Source of the DNA: Vibrio orientalis CIP 102891 = ATCC 33934
GTDB lineage: Bacteria; Pseudomonadota; Gammaproteobacteria; Enterobacterales; Vibrionaceae
Direction: 5' to 3'
Length of the DNA: 64,000 nucleotides
Assembly (NCBI RefSeq): GCF_000176235.1
Contig: NZ_ACZV01000005.1
Coordinates: forward strand, 1,736,001 to 1,800,000
Part shown: piece after piece, positions 43,405 to 54,335 of the stretch
Position numbering within the stretch: the stretch's first letter is position 1
Layout: the number at the start of each line of letters is the position of its first letter
Program-made: the position numbers and the translations under genes
Notes under the pieces: generated by a model
What the model was told of the DNA's origin: nothing
What the model saw: the letters and a program-made list of their open reading frames with translations, nothing else
Database searches by the model: none

Positions 43405-43575
43405 ATGAAACGCTTAGCTGCACTAATTGTAACGGCGCTATTTTCATTGTCAGTCTATGCTGGTTCGACTGGTAGTACTGAAATGGGACCATTTGTAGAT
43501 TGCCATTTACCTGATGGGAAAATGGATTATATTCCAAGCATGATGTGCAAGAATGCGGGTGGAGTAGTTAAGTGA
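43405..43575 (+). CDS. Small secreted cysteine-containing peptide
   Basis: The 56-residue product begins MKRLAALIVTALFSLSVYAG, a clear Sec signal peptide cleaved near SVYA-GS. The mature peptide is about 37 residues with two cysteines (in VDCHLPDG and MMCKNAGG) that could form one disulfide. The ATG at 43405 is chosen because AGGAGA lies six bases before it; the frame is open to 43372. I do not recognise the family. It sits alone with its own operator-like sequence and a terminator shared with the convergent DUF2057 gene. Confidence 0.75.
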   Translation: MKRLAALIVTALFSLSVYAGSTGSTEMGPFVDCHLPDGKMDYIPSMMCKNAGGVVK

Positions 43576-43585
43576 AGATATTGGG

Positions 43586-43620
43586 AAACGCACCCAATAC
43601 TCTTTGGGTGCGTTTAATAA
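43586..43620. terminator. Terminator after small peptide gene
   Basis: AAACGCACCCA pairs with TGGGTGCGTTT (8-base loop), followed by AATAATTTT. It lies between the convergent peptide and DUF2057 genes. Confidence 0.75.
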
Positions 43621-43622
43621 TT

Positions 43623-44393
43623 TTAAAGACTAATTAAATGTGCTAACACTTTTTTTCTTTCAGAGCTATTTGCCTTATTAAACCAATAGCCTAACATTTG
43701 CACAGGTTGGCTAGCATCTTGTGGAATTTCAACTTCAGACTTATTTCTTCCTTCAAACGCAATTTCTGTAAACTGTTCGATATCTGCATCACTAGCTTGC
43801 TGCATCCAATATTCCATCATATTGTTCTGAGATGGTTGCATCGGCTCTGTTGCAGTAGAACTCTCTTTAGTTGCGTTGGCTGCTGTTGCTGTTACAGCCA
43901 CTGTCGATGAAGCAGCAATAAGTTCTGGATAGTGTTTAGAGTTGAACTTAGCAAGTTCTTTTTCAAAATCGCGAGTGATTCCACCAAGATTTGGCAGCTC
44001 ATCTAAATCATATTCGACGCTTTGACCTTGTTTGTTTGTGACCGAAAAGCGAGGGTTAGCATCGAAATCTTCTGCTTGTTCTAAGCGCATGATTTTAGCA
44101 TCGGGTGCAATCAAAAGTTGCTGATTTTCTTCAGTAAACGTTAACACAAAAGCTTTAGAGTTAAACTTCTCTTTTTCTCCTAGTTTTTCAACTAGTTTGG
44201 AAACTTTGATTACCACTTGGTTAGTGCCGTCAGGAACCGAGTAGCCTGATTTAGAAAAAAACGAATATCCAACCTCTTCTCCGCCAACGAGTAACGGCGA
44301 GACATCCCTATCAAATTCAATATTCACTTCCGCTCTTGGAGCAAATGAAGCAACCATAAAACCAATAACAGACAACCTTTTAATTACTTTCAT
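43623..44393 (-). CDS. DUF2057 (YccT/CsgI family) periplasmic protein, paralogue B
   Basis: The 256-residue precursor begins with a signal-like segment (MKVIKRLSVIGFMVASFAPR, cleavage site unclear) and has the DUF2057 pattern (VSPLLVGGEEVGYSFFSKSG; then NQVVIKVSKLVEKLGEKEKF). It is longer than paralogue A because of a Ser/Thr/Ala-rich linker and an extra C-terminal segment. It follows a porin on the same strand, as does paralogue A. Function is unknown. Confidence 0.8.
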   Translation of the reverse strand: MKVIKRLSVIGFMVASFAPRAEVNIEFDRDVSPLLVGGEEVGYSFFSKSGYSVPDGTNQVVIKVSKLVEKLGEKEKFNSKAFVLTFTEENQQLLIAPDAKIMRLEQAEDFDANPRFSVTNKQGQSVEYDLDELPNLGGITRDFEKELAKFNSKHYPELIAASSTVAVTATAANATKESSTATEPMQPSQNNMMEYWMQQASDADIEQFTEIAFEGRNKSEVEIPQDASQPVQMLGYWFNKANSSERKKVLAHLISL

Positions 44394-44414
44394 TTATATC
44401 TCTCCTTGAGTGAA

Positions 44415-44444
44415 AAGAGCATTCTTTTTACAAAGAATGCTCTT
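44415..44444 (-). terminator. Hairpin between porin B and DUF2057 B
   Basis: A 13-bp stem AAGAGCATTCTTT/AAAGAATGCTCTT with a 4-base loop; on the minus strand it is followed by TTCACTC, a weak T tract. It probably attenuates or ends the porin transcript. Confidence 0.65.
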
Positions 44445-44472
44445 GCTTATTGTATGGTAAAAAGTATCTAAA

Positions 44473-45546
44473 TTAGAAGTAGTATTCCATACCGACTAAG
44501 ACACGGTGTGCCCAATCTCCGCCATCAAACTCGTAGTTACGAGAATCAATGTACCAGTACGAGCTTGGCAATAGGTAGCCAAATCGTGCAGTCACAGCTT
44601 GGTCACCTGTATTTTCCGTACCATCTGCATCGTCAGTCGCTGCGTAGCCTGCTTTAAGAACGTACTTGCTGTCGATTACGTACTGAGCAGTAGTCGAGTA
44701 AGCGTTCTGACCGACATCGCCCACTTCCATCGCTTTGTATGCAGCAGTAAGAGTAAAGTCACCTAAGAATAATGAACCACCTACGATTGCGTAGTTACGG
44801 CTTTCGATAGTCTGCTTGCTATCTGAACCACCATCCGCATCCCAAGCACTCCAATCCGGGTTTAGAATCACATCACCATTAGCGTTAGTTGTGAATTTCT
44901 CTGGCTCATCGACACTGCCTTGATAAGAACCTTGGTGGTAGTAGCCGCCGTGTACGCTAAACATACCTTTAGTGAAAGACGCACCAACACTTGATACCAT
45001 TTGGTCTGTATCTGTAGTCATACCACTTAGTGTTGCTTGGAAGTTGAAACCGCCGAAGTTAGCTGAGTCAAAACGTAAAACACTGTCTGCACGATCTTGG
45101 TAACCACCACCAATGTCGTTGTTCCAGTCAAATACGTTACCTAGACCTGGGTTTGAGTGTGGCCAGTCGACATAGTTGTATGCAGCAACTAGCTGACGAC
45201 CATATTTGAATTGACCTACGCCTTCAAAATCGAGACCAAGGTAAGTATCACGTGCACCTAGGCCACCAGTTTTATCGCCATTATTCGCGTTACCACCTTC
45301 CATCTGCCAGATAAAGTTTGGCGAAATATCGTCAAACTCAACTACGCCACGGAAACCAATACGAGACTCGATGTCAGCACCAACACTTTGAGTGTCGTTA
45401 GCGTCGATAAGAGTGATGTTACCAGCCGCTTGGCCGTAAAATTGAACTGCGTCACCCGCAAGTTGGATCGCTGCGTTTGCTGAACCTGTCATTGCAGCTG
45501 TTGCCACTGCTGCACCTAAAAGCGTACGTTTAAACATTTTGTCCAT
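44473..45546 (-). CDS. Outer-membrane porin (OmpU-like), paralogue B
   Basis: The 357-residue precursor starts MDKMFKRTLLGAAVATAAMT and has a signal peptide ending near SANA-AI; a start four codons in, at MFKRTLLG, is also possible. Porin motifs match the other copy: SRIGFRGVVEF, FIWQMEGG, GLGARDTYLG, VDWPHSNPGLGNVFDW, and a terminal GMEYYF. It is a trimeric general porin by family. Porin-plus-DUF2057 is repeated here as at 22-24 kb. Confidence 0.9.
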   Translation of the reverse strand: MDKMFKRTLLGAAVATAAMTGSANAAIQLAGDAVQFYGQAAGNITLIDANDTQSVGADIESRIGFRGVVEFDDISPNFIWQMEGGNANNGDKTGGLGARDTYLGLDFEGVGQFKYGRQLVAAYNYVDWPHSNPGLGNVFDWNNDIGGGYQDRADSVLRFDSANFGGFNFQATLSGMTTDTDQMVSSVGASFTKGMFSVHGGYYHQGSYQGSVDEPEKFTTNANGDVILNPDWSAWDADGGSDSKQTIESRNYAIVGGSLFLGDFTLTAAYKAMEVGDVGQNAYSTTAQYVIDSKYVLKAGYAATDDADGTENTGDQAVTARFGYLLPSSYWYIDSRNYEFDGGDWAHRVLVGMEYYF

Positions 45547-46044
45547 GGAATAAACTCCTAAAAATGGATATAGCTGTCTTATTATTTTTTCTCACCTTAA
45601 GTTGGCCGCCGAAGGGAGAAAGCATTTCCTATGTTGAAAACCAAAACTCATCGTGAACTTCAATTTTCTGTTTCCTGCATACACGCGGTGTATCCATGCT
45701 CCTCAGACTAACTTCGCATCGAAAAACATCAACCAGAACTTAATTTCCATATAAAAAAATATGACCCGCTACAAACTTTTATAATTCCAGTGATCCAGAT
45801 CTCCATTTCAATCCACTCAAGGTAAGGTCAATATAAAAAACCCACAAAAACAGTGACTTATAAGATCAAAAAACATAAAACAACTTGAAGTGGCTCGCAT
45901 TTTTTATTTGATATATTACGTTTTACTCATGAATAAGACATGAATCACAGAAGCTAGCTTCATGATATGAGAGCTAAAAAACAGACATTATTCCAGACAT
46001 AAAAAAAGCCACCTTAGTGGTGGCTTTTACTTTATAAGAGGGGA
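45547..46044. other. Porin B-ligA intergenic region
   Basis: This 498-base AT-rich gap contains the leader of the porin gene and the ligA terminator (46001-46028). I see no gene in it and cannot identify a specific regulator site. Confidence 0.55.
46001..46028 (-). terminator. Terminator after ligA
   Basis: On the minus strand AAAAGCCACC pairs with GGTGGCTTTT (loop ACTAA), followed by TTT, 17 bases after the ligA stop. Confidence 0.9.
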
Positions 46045-48135
<2,091 letters not shown>

Positions 48136-48162
48136 TCACTCTTCGCAACTTTATCGTGATCG

Positions 48163-48187
48163 AAAAAAGGCTCCCAAAAGGAGCCTT
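48163..48187 (-). terminator. Terminator between zipA and ligA
   Basis: On the minus strand AAGGCTCC pairs with GGAGCCTT (loop TTTTG), followed by TTTT. Confidence 0.85.
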
Positions 48188-48206
48188 CTAAATTAGGTCG
48201 GTTGGC

Positions 48207-49100
48207 TTAAGCTTGTTGAGCCGCTTTAAACTGCTGAATTTGAGCTCGATAACTATCCAAACGGTTTGGAGTCATTAGGTTTCGTGCGTCATCAAGAACA
48301 TTAGCACCCAAATCATCTGCTATCTGCTGAGCCGTCTTGAGCATTAACTTAAAGTTCTGCTCTGCATCACCAAAACATGGCATTGTCATAAAGAATGAGA
48401 TGCCTTTGGTGGTAAATTCAGCTGGGTCATTATGCTTCAATGTACCTGGTTGCATCATGTTTGCGACACTAAATAGCACTTTTCCGGTTCCGGAGAGATC
48501 AGCATGACGATGGAAAATATCCATCTCACCATAGATCAAGCCATTTTGTTGCATGCTATCAAATAGCTTAGTGCCGACAAACGCTTCTTCTCCAGCGCAG
48601 TGAACATTCAGAACGATCACTTCTAATGGAGCCTCTTGCTCAACTTCAAGTTCTGGTTCAACTGCTGGCTCTTCATTCACTGACTCAGCCACCACTGGTG
48701 TTATTTCTTCCACCTCATCAAACGACTTAGTTGAGAATGAAGGCACCTCTAGCTCAATCTCTTGCTCTTTTTCAGCAACAGTCGATTTTTCTGGGTACGC
48801 TTGGGGCTCAGGAGCATCAGTTGCAGGATAGCTATCGATCAACGGATCGGCAGCCATTTCCTCTTGCTCAACAAAGCCTGGCTCTTTACGCTCTTTCTTG
48901 ATGATTTCAAAATCATCTTCTGGAGCAAACGCTCGTTCAGGTACTACGTCCGAGTCATTATTGTCGACATCCAACTTGCCAAGCGGTTTACTGCCAAACT
49001 TGGCCTTCCCTTCTTTTTTACTTGTCCATAATCCGTGGAACAATAGAGCGGCAATCGCTAATGCTCCGACAATTATGAGTACAAATCGCAGTTCCTGCAT
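48207..49100 (-). CDS. zipA: Cell division protein ZipA
   Basis: ZipA anchors FtsZ to the inner membrane. The 297-residue protein has an N-terminal membrane segment (about 5-25, [20 protein letters not shown]), an acidic Glu/Pro-rich linker (about 45-155), and a C-terminal FtsZ-binding domain (about 160-290, [20 protein letters not shown] and the ...[15 protein letters not shown] segment). It lies upstream of ligA as in E. coli and is divergent from cysZ. Confidence 0.95.
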   Translation of the reverse strand: MQELRFVLIIVGALAIAALLFHGLWTSKKEGKAKFGSKPLGKLDVDNNDSDVVPERAFAPEDDFEIIKKERKEPGFVEQEEMAADPLIDSYPATDAPEPQAYPEKSTVAEKEQEIELEVPSFSTKSFDEVEEITPVVAESVNEEPAVEPELEVEQEAPLEVIVLNVHCAGEEAFVGTKLFDSMQQNGLIYGEMDIFHRHADLSGTGKVLFSVANMMQPGTLKHNDPAEFTTKGISFFMTMPCFGDAEQNFKLMLKTAQQIADDLGANVLDDARNLMTPNRLDSYRAQIQQFKAAQQA

Positions 49101-49297
49101 TTTTAGCTCTCATTTGCTCGATATAAGCCAATCAACATAACCCATATCAAATCTGTTTTAACCTTACTATGAGTTACTCTACCAAAACTCTCCCCTGTTT
49201 TAGAACAACTTAATGTTAGAAGTTCCTATAATGTTGTGATTTTGAACACGCTTTTTTCTTGTTAAGATAGAAAGCGTTCGTTTTTACACCACTAGTA

Positions 49298-50050
49298 ATG
49301 ATTATGAAAACACATTTACAACAACGTTCAGGCTTTGGATATTTCTTTCACGGCATTGAACTCGCACTTACTCCCGGCATTCGTCAGTTTGTTCTGATGC
49401 CGCTACTTGCCAATATCATTCTTGTTGGTGGGGCGCTGTTTTATCTTTTCTCAAACCTCAACCTTTGGATTGAGAAGTTAATGGGGCAATTACCTGACTT
49501 TCTCTCTTGGCTGAGTTATTTGCTATGGCCTTTGCTAGTTCTAACTATTTTGGCAACCTTTTCTTACTTCTTTAGTACGCTGGCGAACTTTATCGCTGCG
49601 CCATTCAACGGGTTACTGGCTGAGAAAGTGGAAGAACACTTAACCCAAAAGAAGGTTAATGATGACGGAATGCTCGCGGTCATTAAAGATACGCCACGTA
49701 TTTTGGCTCGCGAGTGGCGCAAACTTGTCTATGTGCTACCGAAAGCAATCGGCTTATTCTTGCTACTACTAATACCGGCTTTAGGCCAGACGGTAGGACC
49801 AATCTTGTGGTTTATTTTTACTGCTTGGATTTTAGCGATTCAGTACTGTGACTACCCATTTGATAATCACAAGGTAACGTTTAATGACATGCGTTACAGT
49901 TTGAAACAAAAACAAGGCAAGGCGTATGGATTCGGCATGCTGGTTTCAGTGTTCACGACGATTCCTATCCTAAACTTGATTGTAATGCCTGTTGCCGTTT
50001 GTGGGGCAACTTCAATGTGGGTCAATGAGTTTAAAAGCCAGCAAAGCTAG
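49298..50050 (+). CDS. cysZ: Sulfate permease CysZ
   Basis: CysZ is an inner-membrane sulfate transporter feeding cysteine synthesis. The 250-residue product has about four to six hydrophobic segments and family features GFGYFFHGIELALTPGIRQF and ANFIAAPFNGLLAEKVEEHL. The ATG at 49298 is immediately followed by another at 49304 and either could start the protein. cysK follows after a 208-base gap, linking sulfate uptake and cysteine synthesis as in E. coli. Confidence 0.94.
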   Translation: MIMKTHLQQRSGFGYFFHGIELALTPGIRQFVLMPLLANIILVGGALFYLFSNLNLWIEKLMGQLPDFLSWLSYLLWPLLVLTILATFSYFFSTLANFIAAPFNGLLAEKVEEHLTQKKVNDDGMLAVIKDTPRILAREWRKLVYVLPKAIGLFLLLLIPALGQTVGPILWFIFTAWILAIQYCDYPFDNHKVTFNDMRYSLKQKQGKAYGFGMLVSVFTTIPILNLIVMPVAVCGATSMWVNEFKSQQS

Positions 50051-50070
50051 TTTCTCGCAACAACCTTAAT

Positions 50071-50098
50071 CGAAGCGCACATTATTATGTGCGCTTCG
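50071..50098 (+). other. Perfect 12-bp hairpin after cysZ
   Basis: CGAAGCGCACAT pairs with ATGTGCGCTTCG (loop TATT). There is no T run after it, so it is probably a 3'-stability hairpin or a weak terminator 21 bases after the cysZ stop. Confidence 0.6.
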
Positions 50099-50258
50099 TC
50101 TGAATTCATATCATATAACTTTTTAATCCTTTTCTCGGCCTGATTCCTACCATAACCTTCTAAGCAGACAAACATTATCGTCATATATAGAACATAAGCT
50201 TACTTATCCCCTATAGTGTTGATTTAAGTAGGTACTTAATCAGATGAAGGATCACACC

Positions 50259-51227
50259 ATGAGCAAAATCTACGAAGACAATTCGCAAACAATTGGCAAC
50301 ACACCTCTAGTACGCCTTAATAAAGTCAGCAACGGCAAAGTACTGGCTAAAATTGAAGCTCGTAACCCTAGTTTCAGTGTTAAGTGTCGTATCGGCGCAA
50401 ACATGATTTGGGAAGCAGAGAAAGCTGGCACTCTAAAGCCAGGCGTTGAGTTAGTCGAGCCAACAAGTGGTAACACTGGTGTTGCACTTGCATTCGTTGC
50501 AGCGGCTCGTGGTTACAAGCTAACGCTCACGATGCCAGAATCAATGAGCCTAGAGCGCCGTAAGCTACTTAAGGCACTTGGCGCTAACTTAGAGCTAACA
50601 GAAGCGGCAAAAGGTATGAAAGGGGCGATTGCTAAAGCAGAAGAAATCGTTGCGAGCAACCCTGACAAATATCTACTTCTACAACAATTCAACAACCCAG
50701 CAAACCCACAAATTCACGAAAAGACCACTGGTCCTGAGATTTGGGAAGCGACTGACGGTGAAATCGATGTATTCGTAGCAGGTGTTGGTACCGGTGGTAC
50801 TATCACAGGTACAAGCCGTTACATTAAAGGCGAAAAAGGCAAGAACATTGTTTCAGTTGCAGTAGAACCTGCTGAATCTCCAGTGATTGCTCAAGCTCTA
50901 GCTGGTGAAGAAATTCAACCTGCACCACACAAAATTCAAGGTATTGGCGCTGGTTTTATCCCTGGCAACCTAGATTTAGAAGTTGTAGACCGCGTAGAAG
51001 CTGTCACTTCTGATGAAGCAATTGAGATGGCTCGTCGTCTAATGGAAGAAGAAGGTATTCTAGCAGGCATCTCATCAGGCGCTGCAGTTGTGGCTGCGAA
51101 CCGCTTAGCGGAACTACCTGAATTTGCAGGAAAAACTATTGTAACCGTCCTACCTAGCTCTGGTGAACGCTACCTAAGTACAGCCCTATTTGCTGGCATC
51201 TTTACTGAAAAAGAGAACCAACAGTAA
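50259..51227 (+). CDS. cysK: Cysteine synthase A
   Basis: CysK (O-acetylserine sulfhydrylase) makes cysteine from O-acetylserine and sulfide with pyridoxal phosphate. I start at 50259 ([20 protein letters not shown]) with GAAGGA at correct spacing rather than at 50244. The 322-residue product has the PLP lysine in [12 protein letters not shown] (Lys42), the phosphate-binding PTSGNTG motif and the [12 protein letters not shown] loop. Followed by a strong terminator. Confidence 0.97.
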   Translation: MSKIYEDNSQTIGNTPLVRLNKVSNGKVLAKIEARNPSFSVKCRIGANMIWEAEKAGTLKPGVELVEPTSGNTGVALAFVAAARGYKLTLTMPESMSLERRKLLKALGANLELTEAAKGMKGAIAKAEEIVASNPDKYLLLQQFNNPANPQIHEKTTGPEIWEATDGEIDVFVAGVGTGGTITGTSRYIKGEKGKNIVSVAVEPAESPVIAQALAGEEIQPAPHKIQGIGAGFIPGNLDLEVVDRVEAVTSDEAIEMARRLMEEEGILAGISSGAAVVAANRLAELPEFAGKTIVTVLPSSGERYLSTALFAGIFTEKENQQ

Positions 51228-51526
51228 TACGGTGTCAAATCAATTTTTCGCCTAAAAAAGCCCCATTCAGGGGCTTTTTTGTTGATCCCTGCCTCACCTT
51301 TGGTAATATCGGGTCTGTTTTATTTTTAGCTTCAAAATAAAGAGCTAAATAAGAATTTCTATCAATGGCGAAAGAAAGCATAGACTGGAATCGCGATTGA
51401 ATAATTTACAACCAGTATCAGTTCTGACACGAAATGAACGTTCTGCATCTAGCAGAATATACTATTTGCAGTTAAGCTAGTTCTGGTTAAGAAACTATCA
51501 AAAATAAATCAATTGGGGTATATAAC
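51228..51526. other. cysK-ptsH intergenic region
   Basis: This 299-base gap contains the cysK terminator and the ptsH promoter region. It has a 6-bp-arm inverted repeat TTCTGC-N5-GCAGAA at 51441-51457 that could be an operator. I find no gene. Confidence 0.55.
51254..51280 (+). terminator. Terminator after cysK
   Basis: AAAAAAGCCCC pairs with GGGGCTTTTTT (loop ATTCA), 27 bases after the cysK stop. Confidence 0.93.
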
Positions 51527-51784
51527 ATGTACGAGAAGCAAGTAGAAATCACTGCAGAAAACGGTCTTCACACTCGTCCAGCTGCACAGTTCGTTAAAGA
51601 AGCTAAAGCATTCGACGCGGACATCACTGTGACTTCTAACGGTAAAAGCGCTAGCGCTAAGAGCCTTTTCAAACTACAAACTCTTGGCCTAGTTAAAGGT
51701 ACAGTAGTTTCTATCTCAGCTGAGGGCCCTCAAGCTCAACAAGCTGTAGACCACCTAGTTGCTCTAATGGACCAACTACACTAA
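51527..51784 (+). CDS. ptsH: PTS phosphocarrier HPr
   Basis: HPr transfers phosphate from enzyme I to the sugar-specific IIA proteins. The 85-residue protein has the phosphorylation site His15 in [17 protein letters not shown] and the usual beta-alpha sandwich size. It leads the ptsHI-crr cluster with a GGGG ribosome site; codon use is that of a very highly expressed gene. Confidence 0.98.
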   Translation: MYEKQVEITAENGLHTRPAAQFVKEAKAFDADITVTSNGKSASAKSLFKLQTLGLVKGTVVSISAEGPQAQQAVDHLVALMDQLH

Positions 51785-51800
51785 TTCGGTCTCCTATTTT

Positions 51801-51832
51801 CAAAGCCATTTTGTGAAAGCAAAATGGCTTTG
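51801..51832 (+). other. Hairpin in the ptsH-ptsI gap
   Basis: CAAAGCCATTTT pairs with AAAATGGCTTTG (8-base loop) immediately after ptsH, followed by TTGG rather than a long T tract. Likely a partial terminator or an mRNA-processing/stability element that lets ptsH exceed ptsI. Confidence 0.65.
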
Positions 51833-51922
51833 TTGGAAATAGGCCAAAATATAAGCTACAAATATTCGTTAGCGCACTCATTATTCTCCCGTTTTTAAAG
51901 TTGACCAATTTAAGGTAAGGCT

Positions 51923-53647
51923 ATGATTTCAGGCATCCTAGCATCTCCTGGTATTGCTATCGGTAAAGCACTACTACTTCAAGAAGATGAAATCGTTCTA
52001 AACACTAACACTATCACTGAAGACCAAGTTGAAGCAGAAGTTCAACGTTTCTTTGACGCTCGTAACAAATCTTCAGCTCAACTAGAAGTTGTTAAGCAAA
52101 AAGCACTTGAGACTTTCGGTGAAGAAAAAGAAGCGATCTTTGAAGGTCACATCATGCTTCTTGAAGATGAAGAGCTAGAGGAAGAAATCCTAGCACTCAT
52201 CAAAAAAGAGAAAATGCACGCTGATAACGCGATTCATACAGTTATTGAAGAGCAAGCATGCGCTCTAGAATCTCTAGACGACGAATACCTAAAGGAACGA
52301 GCAACTGACATCCGTGATATCGGTACACGTTTCGTTAAAAACGCACTAGGCATCAATATCGTTTCTCTAAGCGATATCAATGAAGAAGTTATCCTAGTTG
52401 CTTACGACCTAACGCCATCTGAAACAGCTCAGATCAACCTAGACTACGTTCTTGGTTTTGCTTGTGACATCGGCGGTCGTACATCTCACACTTCAATCAT
52501 GGCTCGTTCACTTGAACTTCCAGCTATCGTTGGTACTAACGACATCACTAAACAAGTTAAGAATGGCGACATGCTGATTCTTGATGCGATGAACAACAAA
52601 ATCGTTATCAGCCCATCTGAAGCAGAGCTAGAAGAAGCGAAAGCAGTAAAAGCGGCATTCGTTGCTGAGAAAGAAGAACTAGCTAAGCTAAAAGATCTAC
52701 ACGCTGAGACTTTAGACGGTCACCGCGTTGAAGTTTGCGGTAACATCGGTACTGTAAAAGACTGTGACGGCATCATCCGTAACGGTGGTGAAGGCGTTGG
52801 TCTGTACCGTACTGAATTCCTATTTATGGACCGTGATGCACTTCCGACTGAGGAAGAGCAGTACCAAGCGTACAAAGAAGTTGCTGAAGCAATGAACGGT
52901 GAGTCGGTAATCATCCGTACTATGGACATCGGTGGTGATAAAGATCTTCCTTACATGGATCTTCCACAAGAGATGAACCCGTTCCTAGGCTGGCGTGCAG
53001 TACGCATCAGCTTAGACCGTCGTGAAATCCTTCGTGACCAGCTACGCGGCATCCTACGTGCATCTGCGCACGGCAAGCTACGCATCATGTTCCCAATGAT
53101 TATCTCTGTTGAAGAGATCCGTGAACTTAAGAATGCAATCGAAGAGTACAAAGCTGAACTTCGCGCTGAAGGTCTAGCATTCGACGAAAGCATCGAAATC
53201 GGTGTAATGGTTGAAACTCCAGCAGCAGCAGCTATCGCGCACCACCTAGCGAAAGAAGTAGCATTCTTCTCTATCGGTACTAACGACCTGACTCAGTACA
53301 CACTAGCAGTAGACCGTGGTAACGAGATGATCTCTCACCTATACAACCCACTATCTCCAGCTGTACTAACAGTGATCAAGCAGGTTATCGATGCTTCTCA
53401 CGCTGAAGGCAAATGGACTGGTATGTGTGGTGAGCTTGCAGGTGATGAGCGTGCAACTCTACTTCTACTAGGTATGGGTCTAGATGAGTTCTCAATGAGC
53501 GGTATTTCTATCCCTAAAGTGAAGAAGGTTATCCGTAACTCTAATTTCGCAGAAGTTAAAGCGATGGCTGAAGAGGCACTTTCTCTACCAACAGCAGCAG
53601 AAATTGAAGCAGTTGTAGAAAAATTCATCGCAGAGAAAACTCAATAA
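51923..53647 (+). CDS. ptsI: PTS enzyme I
   Basis: Enzyme I autophosphorylates with PEP and passes phosphate to HPr. The 574-residue protein has the phospho-His site [13 protein letters not shown] (His189), the PEP-binding barrel with [14 protein letters not shown] and the C-terminal active-site signature [19 protein letters not shown]. The length is standard. Codon use is strongly biased to preferred codons. Confidence 0.98.
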   Translation: MISGILASPGIAIGKALLLQEDEIVLNTNTITEDQVEAEVQRFFDARNKSSAQLEVVKQKALETFGEEKEAIFEGHIMLLEDEELEEEILALIKKEKMHADNAIHTVIEEQACALESLDDEYLKERATDIRDIGTRFVKNALGINIVSLSDINEEVILVAYDLTPSETAQINLDYVLGFACDIGGRTSHTSIMARSLELPAIVGTNDITKQVKNGDMLILDAMNNKIVISPSEAELEEAKAVKAAFVAEKEELAKLKDLHAETLDGHRVEVCGNIGTVKDCDGIIRNGGEGVGLYRTEFLFMDRDALPTEEEQYQAYKEVAEAMNGESVIIRTMDIGGDKDLPYMDLPQEMNPFLGWRAVRISLDRREILRDQLRGILRASAHGKLRIMFPMIISVEEIRELKNAIEEYKAELRAEGLAFDESIEIGVMVETPAAAAIAHHLAKEVAFFSIGTNDLTQYTLAVDRGNEMISHLYNPLSPAVLTVIKQVIDASHAEGKWTGMCGELAGDERATLLLLGMGLDEFSMSGISIPKVKKVIRNSNFAEVKAMAEEALSLPTAAEIEAVVEKFIAEKTQ

Positions 53648-53662
53648 TCAACTAATTCCAAT

Positions 53663-53693
53663 GAGATAGACGGTAAAAAAAGTCGTCTATCTC
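53663..53693 (+). other. Hairpin in the ptsI-crr gap
   Basis: GAGATAGACG pairs with CGTCTATCTC (11-base A-rich loop). No T run follows. It lies just before a putative crr promoter. Confidence 0.6.
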
Positions 53694-53700
53694 GTAAGAT

Positions 53701-53714
53701 TGGTATACTATAAT
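53701..53714 (+). promoter_or_regulatory. Putative internal promoter of crr
   Basis: TGG-TATACT followed by TATAAT gives an extended -10 (TGnTATACT) between ptsI and crr, about 40 bases before the crr ATG. No clear -35. E. coli also transcribes crr from its own promoters. Confidence 0.5.
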
Positions 53715-53752
53715 TCGACAGAATTAAACGAAAACGTTAGGAGCATGACACA

Positions 53753-54262
53753 ATGGGTCTGTTTGACAAACTTAAGAAGCTAGTATCTGACGACAGCGCT
53801 GACGCTGGTGCAATCGAAATCATCGCACCTCTTTCTGGTGAGATCGTAAACATCGAAGATGTGCCAGATGTTGTTTTTGCTGAGAAAATCGTTGGTGACG
53901 GTATCGCGATCAAGCCTGCTGGCAACAAAATGGTAGCTCCTGTAAACGGTACTATCGGTAAGATCTTCGAAACTAACCACGCGTTCTCTATCGAATCTGA
54001 CGACGGCGTTGAGCTATTCGTTCACTTCGGTATCGACACTGTTGAACTAAAAGGCGAAGGCTTCAAGCGCATCGCTGAAGAAGGTCAATCAGTTAAAGCT
54101 GGCGACACTATCATCGAATTCGATCTAGCTCTTCTAGAAGAGAAAGCTAAGTCAACACTTACTCCTGTAGTTATCTCAAACATGGACGAAATCAAAGAGC
54201 TGAACAAGCTTTCTGGTTCTGTAACTGTTGGTGAGACTCCAGTACTACGTGTAACTAAGTAA
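53753..54262 (+). CDS. crr: Glucose-specific PTS enzyme IIA
   Basis: EIIA-Glc carries phosphate to the glucose permease and regulates adenylate cyclase and permeases. The 169-residue protein has the active-site histidines His76 ([11 protein letters not shown]) and His91 ([12 protein letters not shown]), and the family start [14 protein letters not shown]. It is the third gene of the cluster, with a possible promoter of its own, and ends at a strong terminator. Confidence 0.98.
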   Translation: MGLFDKLKKLVSDDSADAGAIEIIAPLSGEIVNIEDVPDVVFAEKIVGDGIAIKPAGNKMVAPVNGTIGKIFETNHAFSIESDDGVELFVHFGIDTVELKGEGFKRIAEEGQSVKAGDTIIEFDLALLEEKAKSTLTPVVISNMDEIKELNKLSGSVTVGETPVLRVTK

Positions 54263-54281
54263 TCTTACTTAGCCAAACATT

Positions 54282-54311
54282 AAAAACGCAGCCAGTTGGC
54301 TGCGTTTTTTT
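54282..54311. terminator. Bidirectional terminator between crr and ubiF
   Basis: AAAAACGCAGCCA pairs with TGGCTGCGTTTTT, with extra T residues on the plus strand and a T run on the minus strand, serving convergent crr and ubiF. Confidence 0.93.
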
Positions 54312-54335
54312 ATTGCGCGTAAAAATCACTGAGGC

